A DNA stretch of 64,000 nucleotides from Heliocidaris tuberculata (Eukaryota > Echinodermata > Echinoidea > Camarodonta > Echinometridae). The DNA lies in assembly GCA_025618425.1 (NCBI GenBank), contig CM046832.1:22187917-22251916 (forward strand), in the 5' to 3' direction. Positions 34,025-46,363 of this stretch are shown in pieces; positions within the stretch are counted from its first letter, which is position 1; the number at the start of each line of letters is the position of its first letter. The position numbers and the translations under genes were made by a program. The notes beneath the pieces were generated by a model. It worked only from the letters and a program-made list of their open reading frames with translations, ran no database searches and was not told the origin of the DNA.

Positions 34025-36240
34025 CATACATACATACATGTATATATCTATGTTTCTATTGTTATACATGTAACTTATTATCAATGGATTGTTTCTCCTT
34101 ATTTTGTAAAATGTTGTGTTATAGGTGTTGGTAACTGTAATGACACTAAATTTTCTTGGATTAAGCAGCTTAGCAAAATCTAGTGAAACGCACAAAAATT
34201 TATCGTTGAAAACGCATCATTTATTGTGTACTTATCAGGATCGAAAGCTAGTATGCCCCTTCTACCTTGTTTATGCTTAATACTACTGAAATGATCAGAT
34301 TACAAATTTAGATGCTCTGACATCACCAACAGTTAACCCTCATGCATCCTGCATGTGTCTTTTTGTGCCACTAGGTTTTGCTAAGCAACCCTGACAATGT
34401 TATCAATACCTCGGATGGGTACAAAGGAGAAAATTGGAAGTACTTATCACTGGGTTCTACTGATTTTAATTACTGCAGGATATATTTAGGAAAATTATAA
34501 TGCTGGAAATAAGTCACAATAACTATGTATGATAAGCACAGCTGCTAAGCATGAGAAAAAATGTCACATAAAGTGATGTATGTCTGTTGTAATAACATAT
34601 TCTGAGTATGTAGATTGTTATGCTATGTATCTAATAACGTAAATGTTTTTGTATTTTGTAGGGAAACAAGATTGGAGTCACTAATATTCAAGGAAAAGTA
34701 AGAAAAAGAAACAATATCTGTTGATAATAATTTGAATTAAAACACCATACAGTGTGCTTTCATCTGATAGCTCCTGTATGCATAATTGCCATGGGCAAAC
34801 AACTGTTCAGTAATGTCACCAGTATCAAAATGGCATGGAACATTTTCTCCAAATGAAAGCAACCAGAATGACAGGTGAAGATGATTTCTAAGGACTTAAT
34901 TCTGATTTAAAAAGGTTAGTCAGGAATTGTAATTTTTGGTTATTAAACATTCTTTTTTTTTTGCAGCAACATCAGATTTCGTGGAATGTTCCACTGTCAA
35001 GTAAAAATGGATTAATGGTTGATCAGGAAACGTTAATTTAAAATGATCATAAATATTCTATGTAGCAAAATGTACTAAACCTTGCCCTACATGAATTGTA
35101 TAACAATATTTATATGATTTTCTGTGGAGAAATGTGTTTGATTTTATAGACCCATATTATAGTCTTTGTTTTTGTTTGTTTTTTTGTTTGGGGGGGGGGG
35201 CTGAAAATATCTTGTATTGTTCCTACAATGCCAAGCAGTTTCTTCTATAGATAATGTTTAGAAATGTGGAGAAGAGTAGCATTATAGCATGATGAGTGAG
35301 ATTGTAAATCAATTTTGCCTTTCCCAGCAATATAAGTATCCAAGAAGACAACCGCTTAAGTAGTTAATAGAAATAGATTAGTTATTCATTAAATGCTATT
35401 GCTGTACTTTATTTCAAAGATAAAAGATCATGAATAATAAAGTGCATTCATTGTTTGTCTTTGTCCCTTCCCTCATTTGTGCATGAAATTGTGGCATCTT
35501 TAAATGTGATATGATATATATGGCAGATAGATGTTGACTTTCATTTCTGTTATGTTTGTATAACTGAACTGAAAAAATGATTCTCTACCTGACAAAATAG
35601 ATGTACAATAATAAGTCATCCCCATTTGTAAGATATGGATGAAAACATTTGGCTTTCACATTCTAATCCACATTAACATGCATTATTATATCATGTATTT
35701 TGTATTCCCAACCAAAGCACGTTTCATTCTTATTTTATTCTTGACACAAAAACACATTCCATTTGGGGCAAATGACTCAAATTTTATCGTAAAATCTGAT
35801 AAAAATGTGTTATTTATTCATTTTTAATCTTTTCATTCTAACTTTATTAGATTTTTAGTTGCAAAATAAATGTGCATGTAATAAATAAAATATGTTTGTA
35901 CATTATACAAACTTTGTGGCATTGCATATTTCATAATGGACAATCACGTATTTTGGATTTCCATACATAATTTTGCATATCAGCATTTGTTCTCATTCAA
36001 TTTCATTTGATATAATTGATTATTTGTGTCCCGAATGGATTTTCGAAGCACCAGGTAAACAAAATGTTATATTTAGCAGTTAAACATTCAGTAACTGAAT
36101 GATATTAAGGGAATATTAAAATAAAATTGTAAAGATGCAACATCTCTCATAGCGTCATTTTTAGTGCAACATGTTTTTAAGATTCTGTACCTGCCTTGGC
36201 AATTAAATGGTATATGGCATGAATTTCCTATAATCCATCT
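33600..36240. other. AT-rich intergenic or extended 3' UTR DNA
   Basis: Contains a TA/CATA microsatellite at 33966-34040, a G run near 35190, a distal AATAAA at 35436 and a candidate 36-nt exon at 34662-34697. Otherwise no recognisable element. Confidence 0.55.
35436..35441 (+). terminator. Distal candidate polyadenylation signal
   Basis: AATAAA followed by the GT-rich run GTGCATTCATTGTTTGTCT, a good downstream element. It would imply a 2.7-kb 3' UTR, or spliced 3' sequence, if it belongs to GDI. Confidence 0.3.
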
Positions 36241-36257
36241 TTAATTTTATAGGATAA

Positions 36258-36300
36258 TAGAGAGAGAGAGAGAGAGGGGGGGGGGGGGGGGGGTGGGGAG
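36258..36300 (+). repeat. (GA)n followed by poly-G
   Basis: GA repeat running directly into 18 G (36276-36293). Confidence 0.9.
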
Positions 36301-36696
36301 GGGGATTGAAGAGATTGTGAGAGCAGATGATGAAGAAAGGAAGAAAAAGGAGACAGGAAAATGGAGGTACCAGTTAAGATGAGGCTTTCTGATTCCTAAA
36401 TGGAAATCAAGGGCATGTCTTTGCCCCATCAGGTCCAGATACCCAGTTACCCAGTTTATTATCATTTGGGAGGGGTGATTTTACTTAACTTTTATACTAA
36501 TTTCAACAACAAAGATTTCTTTATACAGCATGCAAATCATGATTTTTGAATTATGATTATTACATAAGTGTTAATTATTATTTTTTAGAACAGTTTTTAT
36601 ACAAGTTTCTTGAGCAACATTTGTATTTGATGACTATGTTGAGATGTTTGTGCTATAGTATAAATATTAAATGGTTTGTAATCTGCTTTTGATGGC

Positions 36697-37070
36697 TGAA
36701 GAAGAAGAAAGAAGAAGAGGAAGTAGAAGTAGAGGAAGAAGAAGAAGGAAGAAGAGAAGTAGTAAAAGAAAAAAAGAAGAAAGAAAGAGAAGAAGAAGAA
36801 GAAAAAGAAGAAGGAGAAGGAGGAGGAGAAGGAGAAGGCAAACAAGAAGAAGGAGGCCGGAGAAGCAGGAGAATGAGAAGAAGGAGAAGGTGAACAAGAA
36901 GAAGGAGGAGGAGAAGCAGGAGAATGAGAAGAAGGAGAAGGTGAACAAGAAGAAGGAGGAGGAGATGAAGAAGAAAAAGAAGAAAAAGAAGGAGAAGGCG
37001 AAGAAGGAGAGGGAGAAGGAGAAGGAGAACAAGACGAAGAAAAAGAAGAAAGAAGAAGAAGAAGAAACAT
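36697..37070 (+). repeat. 370-bp polypurine tract (AAG/AGG)n with a 48-bp internal duplication
   Basis: Almost only A and G on the + strand for about 370 bases. Within it, a unit containing 'gcaggagaatgagaagaagg' occurs at about 36866 and again about 48 bp later. Lys/Glu/Arg-rich and Ser/Phe/Leu-rich ORFs on the two strands are products of composition. Such tracts can form triplex (H-DNA). Confidence 0.92.
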
Positions 37071-37532
37071 AGAAGGACTGAGAAGAATATAATACCCAGA
37101 TAATTTGGTATATGTAGGTGAATTTACTGAGTATACTTTTTGAAAGGCAAAAAATAAAATTTCACTAGTGATTGAATGATATCGCACGTCCCTATTTACC
37201 TGGTGACCTATAGCTCGCTGCATGCATGCAGCAATGCACCATAATGATACGATACACACATCATCGTTGACCTCGAACGCTATGTTTTAGCAAGATAGTC
37301 TACCTCTTTGATAAACACATGCCAGTTCACAGAGTAGTACGGTTTTCACCTTTGTCTACTACGTCTATGGTCTTTATCTACTGCGCGCGGCGGGCCTCCT
37401 GAAGCGCACCATCTCGAACGTGAAACGGCAAGTGGAGAATGAACCTATTCTTGAATTTTACGAAACTGCATGACGGTTTGATGGACATCTTAGAAAACTT
37501 AGGGCTGATTTGTGAGGATCTGTGGAACGTAT

Positions 37533-37821
37533 CCGGACAACTACCCCCGGACAACTACCCCCTAGACATCTTCCCCCTAGGACAGTTACCCCGGGACAAC
37601 TACCCCCCGGACAACTACCCCCGGAAACTACCCCCGGATTCTTGAGTTGTCCGGGGGGGGGGGGGAATCGGGGTAATCGTCATGTTATGGGGGGTAACTT
37701 GTCCTGGGGGTAGTTGTTCTTAGGGGTAGTTGTCCTGGGGGTAATTGTCCTAAGGGGTAGTTTTCCAAGGGGTAGTTGTCCGGGGGTAGTTTTCCAGGGG
37801 GGGGGGGGGGGGTAGTTGTCC
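37533..37821. repeat. Foldback minisatellite of CCGGACAACTACCCC units
   Basis: About seven units in the forward sense (37533-37640) are followed, after a short spacer with poly-G, by about eight units in the complementary sense (37648-37821, GGGGGTAGTTGTCC). The two halves can pair. Probably a TIR-type element whose ends have been tandemly amplified, but no TSD was found. Confidence 0.8.
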
Positions 37822-38398
37822 TAGAATCCTGTGGAAGTGTCATGTGTGCAAGTTACGTTTTGTAAGTTAAGATAATAGTACCTGATATTATAGGCCTACC
37901 CCCCCCCCACTCCCCCTCTCAAGTTCTTCTAAAAAAGGATCTTATTTCTTGTTTTCATTTATTCCGTTTCTTGCCACCAACAACGCCTAGCTGAATATTG
38001 ATTTTGGTCAAAGCCCTGAAGTATTAAAGAAGTAAAATACATGTATAGGGAGAGTGAGCCTATACCTTTGCTCATAAAATATACGATTTCAACATCATGC
38101 GCATGTCAGTTAAATGCAAGTCAGAATTGATGCTTTCGTATACTTTTTATTTATTTATTTTATTTATTCATTTTATATTCAACCATTTTTCAAAAAAATT
38201 CCAAAGTACATACATTGTTCACTGATAACATATCAAAACATACCAGACATGAAGTAAGAAAAAATGGTTGGGTCGGAAGCATAAGCTTGAAAGAGGGGGT
38301 TCCTTTACGAGTAAACAAAGAAAAATTACATTAAAAAATACAGAATACATTATATACTACATAATATACGGAATTTTATTTTAAATGTCACACATACG

Positions 38399-38452
<54 letters not shown>

Positions 38453-39372
38453 CACAATCATATCTGCCACAATACACACATGAGAGTATAAAGAAAGAGA
38501 GTGAGAGAGGGAGAAAGAGAGAGAGAAAGGGAGAGAAAGGGGCAGTGGAGTAGAAGAGAAATGAAAAGTTACAGTAAAATATTGCACAAGTTATTTATGA
38601 TCATTTTTTAAGTGAGAGCAGAAAAGTATTACAACAAAGCATTTTGAATCGGGATAGAGTGGTACTTCTTTTAGTGTTTGTTTTTCTTTGAATGTTTTAT
38701 TAAAACAAATGAGAAGATTGTTTTTGTTTTTTGTTTTTGTTTTTTTCTCTAATTTATCTTTTAGTGTTATTATCAAGCGCATTATAAAATGAAATGAAAA
38801 GAACTTCGCACGCTTCTGAACATCAAACTATCTTTTTCATGACGGTAAGAGGAAAGATGTAGCCTATATAGCCAAATCGGGTACTTTCACACAAACCATT
38901 ATATTGAAAAATTACTGCATGGTCATCCAGGTACTTCTGCTCAAACCGCCAAATTTTCTGGTCGCCTGAAAATCCTTCATACCAATAATAATAATCAGTC
39001 ATAGCACTACCCAAATATGAGGATATTCGGGCACCTTAGTCGTGTGGTGATGTTTGCTAGAATTTGGACAATTTGAAAATATTCGGAAGGCTGCAGCCCC
39101 CAGCCCACCCCCCCCCCCCGCCTCGTCCTATGTGTATCGTTATGTTATTCCATAATGCACTAAGCGCTGGAATACTTCGCCAAATTAATTTATAATCATG
39201 CATGATTGATATCATCTTTACAGATACCTGTATGGTTGAAAATTGTAAAGGGCTGGTCACATTAATTTGTCCGATAACGATAACGATAAAGATAACGATA
39301 ACGAGATTTTTCACCCTAGAGCTGCCCGACTATTAACACACAAGCATAATCATACGTACACACCATATGGTC

Positions 39373-39408
<36 letters not shown>

Positions 39409-39897
39409 GTTTTAATTCTTTTAACAAATTTCATACAAAATTACAAATAAATATTTTACATAAACGAAATTACAAGTAAATAAAGTTTCACATTTCATAC
39501 AAAATTTTAATAAATTTTCTCATAAATAGAACTACAAATGAATTTTCACAATTTATACCTTGCCATAATAATAATGATTCAGCATACAGTAGTTAAAAAA
39601 AATATAATGTATACATCAACTTATTTCAAGAGAGAAAAGTTAATAATTCAAAGAAAAGGAAAAAAAGAGAAGGGAAGAAAGAGAGAGAAAAAAGGGAAGT
39701 GGAGTGGAGGTGTAAAAAAAAAAAAAAAAAACACAAAACAACAAACAAACAAATAAACAAATACAAAACACCTACAAACACACCTCACGACACGACTCGA
39801 CACAACACCCCACCCCCCCCCCCCGAATCCACCACAACGTATAAACACCCACCTATTCACACCATCTCCTCCAACCCGAAAGCATCCACACACCATT
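37822..39897. other. Gene-free DNA with microsatellites
   Basis: Holds a (CA)n at 38404-38447 with GA-rich sequence after it, TTTA repeats near 38150, a GATAAC repeat at 39272-39303, a T run at 39375-39402 and an A run at 39714-39730. T runs followed by 'ttcaaca.tt' could be LINE 3' ends on the minus strand, but I cannot tie them to coding sequence. Confidence 0.6.
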
Positions 39898-39925
39898 ATA
39901 GAGATCCTATATATAGGATCTCTAT
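39898..39925. repeat. Perfect 28-bp palindrome
   Basis: ATAGAGATCCTATA followed by its exact complement, no spacer, in otherwise low-complexity DNA. Confidence 0.9.
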
Positions 39926-40015
39926 GCCACACACGCGTAGCTCCAAATTAAGGTGCCCCACCGCGTAGATAGGATTTATTTATATATTTATTTATTTATT
40001 TCATTATTTTTTTTG

Positions 40016-40625
40016 TTGGGGGCGGTTGCGAGGAGGGGGGGGGGGTATTGCCCCTCCTGCGTTAAGCGCAAAAGCTCTGACGTTAAATATTAAGCAAATT
40101 TGAGAGAAAGATAACGGCTCGTATAGCACCTTTTTTATGCGCAAGTTTGTTCGACGCCCTGACTGCTTTTCAATTATTTGGACGCAATACTGCACCATGT
40201 ATGTAACAGGGGTAGGCGAAGGGAGAGGGGAATTTCCCCTTTCCCGCGCGAAGCACGAACGCTTTGAGGTTTTAGAAAAATTAAGAGAAATTTAAATAGA
40301 TAACGGCTCGTATAGCACATTTTTTAAGGCGAAAAGTTAGTTCGTCGCCCTGAATGATTTCAATTATTTGGACGCAATACAGCACTGCACATGTAACAGG
40401 GATGGGCGCAGGGAGGGGGGGGGGCTGCCCCCTTCCCGCGCAAAGCGCCAAAACTTTGACGTTTTAGCAAATTTTGAGAGAAAGATGACGGCTCGTAGCA
40501 CCTTTTTAAGCTTTTTTCTCTCACTTCACCCGCCCTTTTTGCTCTTTTTTTTTAGGGGGGGGGGGTTGTTGGCGACCTTCCCCACCGCCCCCTGGCTACG
40601 CGCCTGATTAGCCTCCCCCCCCCCC
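40016..40625 (+). repeat. ~187-bp tandem repeat, three units, in a poly-G type element
   Basis: The landmark 'ga(t)aacggctcgtatagcac' recurs at 40110, 40299 and 40484 (spacings 189 and 185). Units also share 'caattatttggacgcaatac' and 'cccgcgcgaagc'-type sequence. The array is bounded by G-rich DNA at 40017 and by 'gccccctggctacgcgcctg' before a C run at 40615, the same family as other poly-G repeats here. Confidence 0.8.
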
Positions 40626-40864
40626 CACGTAGATGCACAATCAGATCTGTGTTGCGTTTCCAGCAAGAGCAGCCAACTACTCCATTTCCCCCCATTTCCT
40701 ATAATGATTATTATAGTGTTCCTTTCTGCTCAGCTAATTTTTTTTTGTTCTTGTCTACTTTCTATTTACTCGTTTCATAATATCTTGTGACTTCGGAGGC
40801 ATCCCACTCTTTTTACAGCAAGTAAATATCATATATTTTATAAAAATTATAAGAGGTTTGACAA

Positions 40865-42430
40865 CTAATCTTTTCCTATACTGGAAGTTTGTATTCCCAT
40901 ATGAACCCCTTTCCAATCAATGTTTTTAATATCTATGTTATCAGATAAATTTCCACATTCTATCCAAAGACTTCTTATACTGAAATTTTTAAAGTTAAAC
41001 AAATGTTTATTAGTATAAACGAGGTTATAAAGTAATTTAAACTGCATGAATTCCATTAGCCTGCTATTATTAAGGGTGGACCTCCTATAGGTGTCAAAAA
41101 AAATTGTATTTCTTTTCCTGAATTAAGTGCTCAAGGTTATACGACCCGCTTACGATTTTTTTCGTTCTGTTAACAGAACTATGTATATTCGCTTTGATGT
41201 TATATCCCACATTGACAACTTTCTTTCATTGAAACAAAATGTATCTTCATCAGGATAGTCATCTTATTCAAAAAGGTTTTTTTCACGTGAAATAAATAGA
41301 ATGAAACAAATTTTGTAATACATTTATTTCTGATATATCTACTCCAATTTAAAAAAAAAAAAAATCCTTGATGGACTTGAAATTCCCTGTTTACTTTATT
41401 TACAATATATTTTAAATATATTTTTAAGATACAGATTTTCCAAAAAGACCGTTTTCCCGTCAATACGAATAAATGTATTGTTGAATAAAATCTCATTACT
41501 TTTATTACTTTCTTTTTTCAACAAAAGTTCTTTGGTGCAAAACCATGACTCCATCATATATCTATTAAAAAACAAACAAACAAACAACCCCCCCCCCCAA
41601 AAAAAAAAACAACAACAACAACAAACAAACAACAACAACAACAACAAACTGGAACAGAGTCAGAGAGACTAAGCACATTCAGTGCAGTATTTAGAAGAAA
41701 TATAAGCATGCCATCCACTTCCCTGGTTTGATGTCTGAAATAACGTATCCAAGACTTGGAAACGTTACTTCAGACATTCTCCCAGCATGAATCTTTTTAA
41801 CCAAGTGATTCTTTGAAAGCGGATGAATAATCGAAAGTCAGTCAGTTTTAACCCCACTTTATTGTAGTCCAACAGTAATATCCCCCTCTTTTATAATCTT
41901 ATCCTTCCCACCCCATATTAAAAAAAATCAGATATAACCCTGTTAATATCTTCATAAACCCAATGCGGTGCTGGCATTATGTGAGGAAACATATACTAAC
42001 TTTGATAAAACAAAACTCTTCATTAACTGGATTTTTCCTTTGTTTCCACCAACAGAGCAGTCTTTTAATTTTACTCAGAATCTCTTTGTAGTTCAGTTGT
42101 TTCTGCCTTTCTGAGTATACCCAATACTTTTATCCATTGGCTCCATTTTACCAAAAGGTGTTAAAATATTCGAGCTATATATACTCTGAAGTCCCATTAA
42201 TAAAATTAAAGTTTTGTCTTTATTCATTTTTAGTCCAGATAAACTAGCAAAACGTTTAAATAAATTATCTTTAGCTTATTAATCGATTCAATATATTTGA
42301 CAAAAAGTGTCATGTCATCTGCATATAATATTTGTTTGACCTGTGCATCTTCAAAATTGATTCCATGAATTTCTTGATCCTGACGAATCGAATAAGCGAG
42401 GGTCTCAATCTTGTAAGTGCCCAATTTGAT
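40865..42430 (-). pseudogene. Decayed LINE reverse transcriptase/C-terminal fragment
   Basis: Reading leftward: GINFEDAQVKQILYADDMTLFV with the catalytic YADD at about 42310, then a shifted frame with SLSGLKMNKDKT, LNYKEILSKIKRLLCWWKQR, later NNTFIRIDGKTVF and EFMQFKLLYNLVYTNKHLF at about 41050. The order matches the L1/Tx1-like LINE at 5649-7987, but with many frameshifts and an inserted A/C-rich microsatellite (41570-41650). It is clearly much older than that copy. Confidence 0.8.
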
Positions 42431-42740
42431 AATTACACCTCATCCCTCACCTTACCTTTGATAAGTGCTCCTATTATCCTTTTTAATCCCTTTATCCCTT
42501 TTAATGTAACAAATCATTTTTTTCTTTGTAATATATATAGGCATTGATTTAACTTTTTTCTATCGTTATAAAAACATTTGTCCGTTCTTATAAATGCCCC
42601 TTTTCAGGTGTGATTAGTGCCCCTTTTCACCTATGATAAGTGCCTTTTCTATCTTTTCGACACATTCACTTCATTATTTTTCTGATCAGTGCCCTTTTAC
42701 CAATGATAAGTACCACGTTTCCCTTTTCCATAACAAGTGC
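42420..42740 (+). repeat. Decayed 'ataagtgcccctttt' minisatellite, second locus
   Basis: Diverged units such as 'tgattagtgccccttttcacc' match the array at 8480-9030, and 'gctcgctcgctttgctcgctcg'-type sequence follows at 42780. Confidence 0.75.
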
Positions 42741-43039
42741 CCCTAATCCAAAGTGACTTATAGCCAATATTCCCAAATGCTCGCTCGCTTTGCTCGCTCG
42801 TATTAAAAGTATAGCTTATTAAATACAATTTCATTGTGAAATTTTGCAAAGAAACCCCATCAGAATTGTGTTTCCCCGTTTTTATATTGCAATGTATTTG
42901 CGACCTCACAAATTAATATTGTTTGCTTGCTCGCTCAATATTCAAATCATATACAAAACTGCAAAACATGATGCTAATTAAAGTTGTATCTTGGACATGT
43001 AAAGAGAAAAACCATACATGTTTACACCCCCTCACCCTA

Positions 43040-43043
<4 letters not shown>

Positions 43044-43073
<30 letters not shown>
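43044..43073. repeat. (TA)n microsatellite
   Basis: About 15 TA units. Confidence 0.9.
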
Positions 43074-43076
<3 letters not shown>

Positions 43077-44328
43077 CCTTGAGGGAAATCATACCTCCCA
43101 CATATATAAGGACCTGTCTACGCCAATGAATCGTATCGTCTACCGATCTAATTGCCTCACCAATATTATTAGTCCCTTTTAGTTTTAAATGTTAACTTGA
43201 ACTACGTTGATAATTTCATTTAATACCTTTTTTTTTAAATTCTCCTTGAAAGTTATATTTTTTCCATCCCCTCTCTCTCAAAAAAGGGTGGAAATCATCC
43301 AGTCACCGATGGAAAATCGCCATTAAATCAACAACAATATAATACGGAACCCAAGCGCGTGCGTTTACTTTTACTGGCATATACAGCAGTCTTCTTACCC
43401 ATCGATCTCTACCGGTACCTCCTTGGTCTTACGAGTAGCCCATCTCAGTATATACAGTCCATTGATGATCTCATGCTCAATGGGTAGTATATTACATAAA
43501 CACTGCATAGCTACGTACGTCTCGATCTCGATCTCACACATTTTGTTCGACCGCGTATGATACCGCTACTCAAGCCAAGGGCAAGGCGCTTCTCCTGTAT
43601 CGCAACAACCAGGTGTGTTTTAATCTGTAAGTATAGTCTGCATGAATTAATCATATTTCTATTACATATACTTTTTAGGTTTACCTTGTTGTATCAGACT
43701 GTTAATTGATTATTATGTTCAGCGATCTACCTGTCGCACAATAACTTGAGTTGAATAAGACGGGTTTTCTTGTAGTACTGTACATGTACGTGTTGGGCAT
43801 ATTGTATAGCCCTCGGTGCTGGGGGGTTGGGTAGTGCAAACTGCTAGATATTATATGCAGCGGCAGTGCAGCTACTTAGCCCGCATGAAAAATACAATGC
43901 AGGGCATGCTTGGGCAGGTACGGCAAGGGGCACTTTACATGTACAAGCTTATCTGAAGATAACCTTGTACTCAGACTAGCTATGGGTGAATAGGCTTCAA
44001 TAGCTATGGGTGAATAGGCTTCAATAGCTATTTTGTGTATCAGCAGGCCCTTTTCCAGGCTAGATCATTCATACAGGAGAGGAAAATAATTATTTAAAAT
44101 TTCACTTTCAATTCTGAATCCCCAAATTTGTGGCACCGTAAGAGTTGAAGAGTCCCTGAATCAGGTAATCTAGCAAATTTAAGAAAATTATGTCTTGCTT
44201 AGAGCAATTTTGTTGTCTGTTTTTGACTGCTGCAACAGTGAATGTTGGACACAGTCCCACATACATGTACATGTAGGCAAGGGCCTATGAGTGGGCAAGG
44301 GGTAGACAGAAAAATCCATCTGTTTGGA

Positions 44329-46363
44329 GGAGTTTTGGCATTCTCATACTTTATGTCCCCCAAAAACTCACCACTGCAAAAAGGTGCCCTTTTCTTGTTG
44401 ACCTAGTTGTGAGAAAATAGTTTCGGCGTAACACCAAATTTCCAGCTGGTAATGATTGCGCAATCACCATCGCGTAAAATAAAAAACGCGTAAAATAAAA
44501 AACGCGCAAAAAATGTACGTGTTGGGGACGCGCCCAACAAACAAAAGTTTGTTGATCTTTAGGGGACATAAAGTATGAGTATAATAAGAGAGACGAGGAT
44601 AGCTATCAAGGTTAAATTTAGCTTACAAGGTTTAGGGCGCGGGACGCGCCCTAAACAATATAGTTTCTTGATCTTTATGGGGGACATAAAGTATGAGTAT
44701 AATAAGAGAGACGAGGATAGCTCTCAAGGTTAATTTAGCCAACAAGCTGAATTCGTATTAGGAAGACGGTTAGTGCGGCTTGAATTGAAAAACGGGAAAA
44801 TGGGGTTTATAATAAATACGTGCTGATTATCGCAGCCAAAATTAACAGATATGGGGGACATAAAGTATGAGTATAATAAGAGAGACGAGGATAGCTCTCA
44901 AGGTTAAATTTTGCTTTCAAGGTTAGTGGGCGGGACGCGCCTTAAAAACTAAATGTTTGTTGATCTTTATGGGGGACATAAAGTATGAGTATAATAAGAG
45001 AGACGAGGATAACTTTCAAGGTTTAGGCCCCCTAAAAAAAAAAGTTTGATCTTTGGGGGACATAAAGTATGAGTATAATAAGAGAGACGCGGATAGCAAT
45101 CAAGGTTAAATCTAGCTTTCAAGGTGAATGCGCGGCACGCACCCTACAAACAAAAGTTTGTTGATCATCTTTGGGGGACATAAAGTATGAGTATAATAAG
45201 AGGGACGAGAATAGCTCTTAAGGTTAATGCGCGGGACGCGCCCAACAAACAAAAGTTGGTTGATCATCTTTGGGGGACATAAAGTATGAGTATAATAAGA
45301 GAGACGCGGATAGCTATCAAGGTTAAATTTAGCTTTCAAGGTTAATGCGCGGGACGCGCCCAACAAACAAAAGTTGGTTGATCTTTGGGGGACATAAAGT
45401 ATGAGTATAATAAGAGAGACGCGGATAGCTATCAAGGTTAAATTTAGCTTTCAAGGTTAATGCGCGGGACGCGCCCAACAAACAAAAGTTGGTTGATCTT
45501 TGGGGGACATGAAGTATGAGTATAATAAGAGAGACGAGGATAGCTATCAAGGTTAAATTTAGCTTTCAAGGTTAATGCGCGGGACGCGCCCAACAAACAA
45601 AAGTTGGTTGATCATCTTTGGGGGACATAAAGTATGAGTATAATAAGAGAGACGCGGATAGCTATCAAGGTTAAATTTAGCTTTCAAGGTTAATGCGCGG
45701 GACGCGCCCAACAAACAAAAGTTGGTTGATCTTTGGGGGACATAAAGTATGAGTATAATAAGAGAGACGCGGATAGCTTTCAAGGTTAATGCGCGGGACG
45801 CGCCCAACAAACAAAAGTTTGTTGATCTTTGGGGGACATAAAATATGAGTATAATAAGAGAGACGAGGATAGCTCTCAAGGTTAACTCAAAGCCAACAAG
45901 CTGAATTCGTGTTAGGAAGACGGTTAGTGCGGCTTGAATTGAAAAACGGGAAAATGGGGTTTATAATATATACGTGCTGATTATCGCAGCCAAATTCAAC
46001 AGATATGGGGGACATAAAGTATGAGTATAATAAGAGAGACGATGACTACTTTCAAGGTTAATAACCTTCAGGGATCTGCCCTAGTTAATTTTGGGGGACA
46101 TAAAGTATGAGTATAATAAGAGAGACGAGGACAGCTTTCAAGGTTAATAACCTTATGGTTAATGCGAGAGACCCGCCCTAGTTTTGGTGCTCTACAGGAG
46201 GAGAAGGCAAGATGAATAACTTGATAGTAATAAAACTGTAGTTCCGCGGATGAATATTATTCGCGGATGAATATGTTTGAGATGAGGATTAGGGACACTG
46301 AAATGGTGAGAAATTGCTACTTGATATTGTGGGGGACATAAAGTATGAGAATGCCGGAGTTTT
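44329..46363. mobile_element. 2.0-kb DNA transposon with 26-bp TIRs and 8-bp TSD
   Basis: GGAGTTTT at 44329-44336 and 46356-46363 flanks perfect 26-bp inverted ends (44337-44362 and 46330-46355, starting GGCATTCTCATACTTTATG). The centre sequence of the composite repeat has a single GGAGTTTT at 15830-15837 and, in complement, at 507-514. These are paralogous empty sites that confirm the insertion. An 8-bp TSD fits hAT or P-like elements. The interior is an array of its own end sequence, with no transposase. Confidence 0.93.
44480..46150. repeat. TIR-derived satellite array inside the transposon
   Basis: The motif 'ggggacataaagtatgagtat', which is the inner part of the TIR, followed by 'ataagagagacgaggatagc', occurs about 14 times at 44561, 44680, 44853, 44971, 45055, 45173, 45272, 45387, 45502, 45620, 45735, 45831, 46007 and 46093. 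Typical spacing is 96-119 bp. Units also share 'gcgcgggacgcgcccaacaa' and 'caaaagttggttgatcttt'. Repetitive minus-strand ORFs across it are products of the array. Confidence 0.92.

Noticed and set aside
36597..37259. 220-codon Ser/Phe-rich and 133-codon Lys/Glu/Arg-rich ORFs
   Set aside because: Both strands are open because of the polypurine tract. Composition artefact.
45112..45879. Repetitive minus-strand ORFs with a recurring LIILILYVPQRS/CLLGASRAL pattern
   Set aside because: They follow the period of the TIR-derived array, with no start context or domain. Satellite translation.
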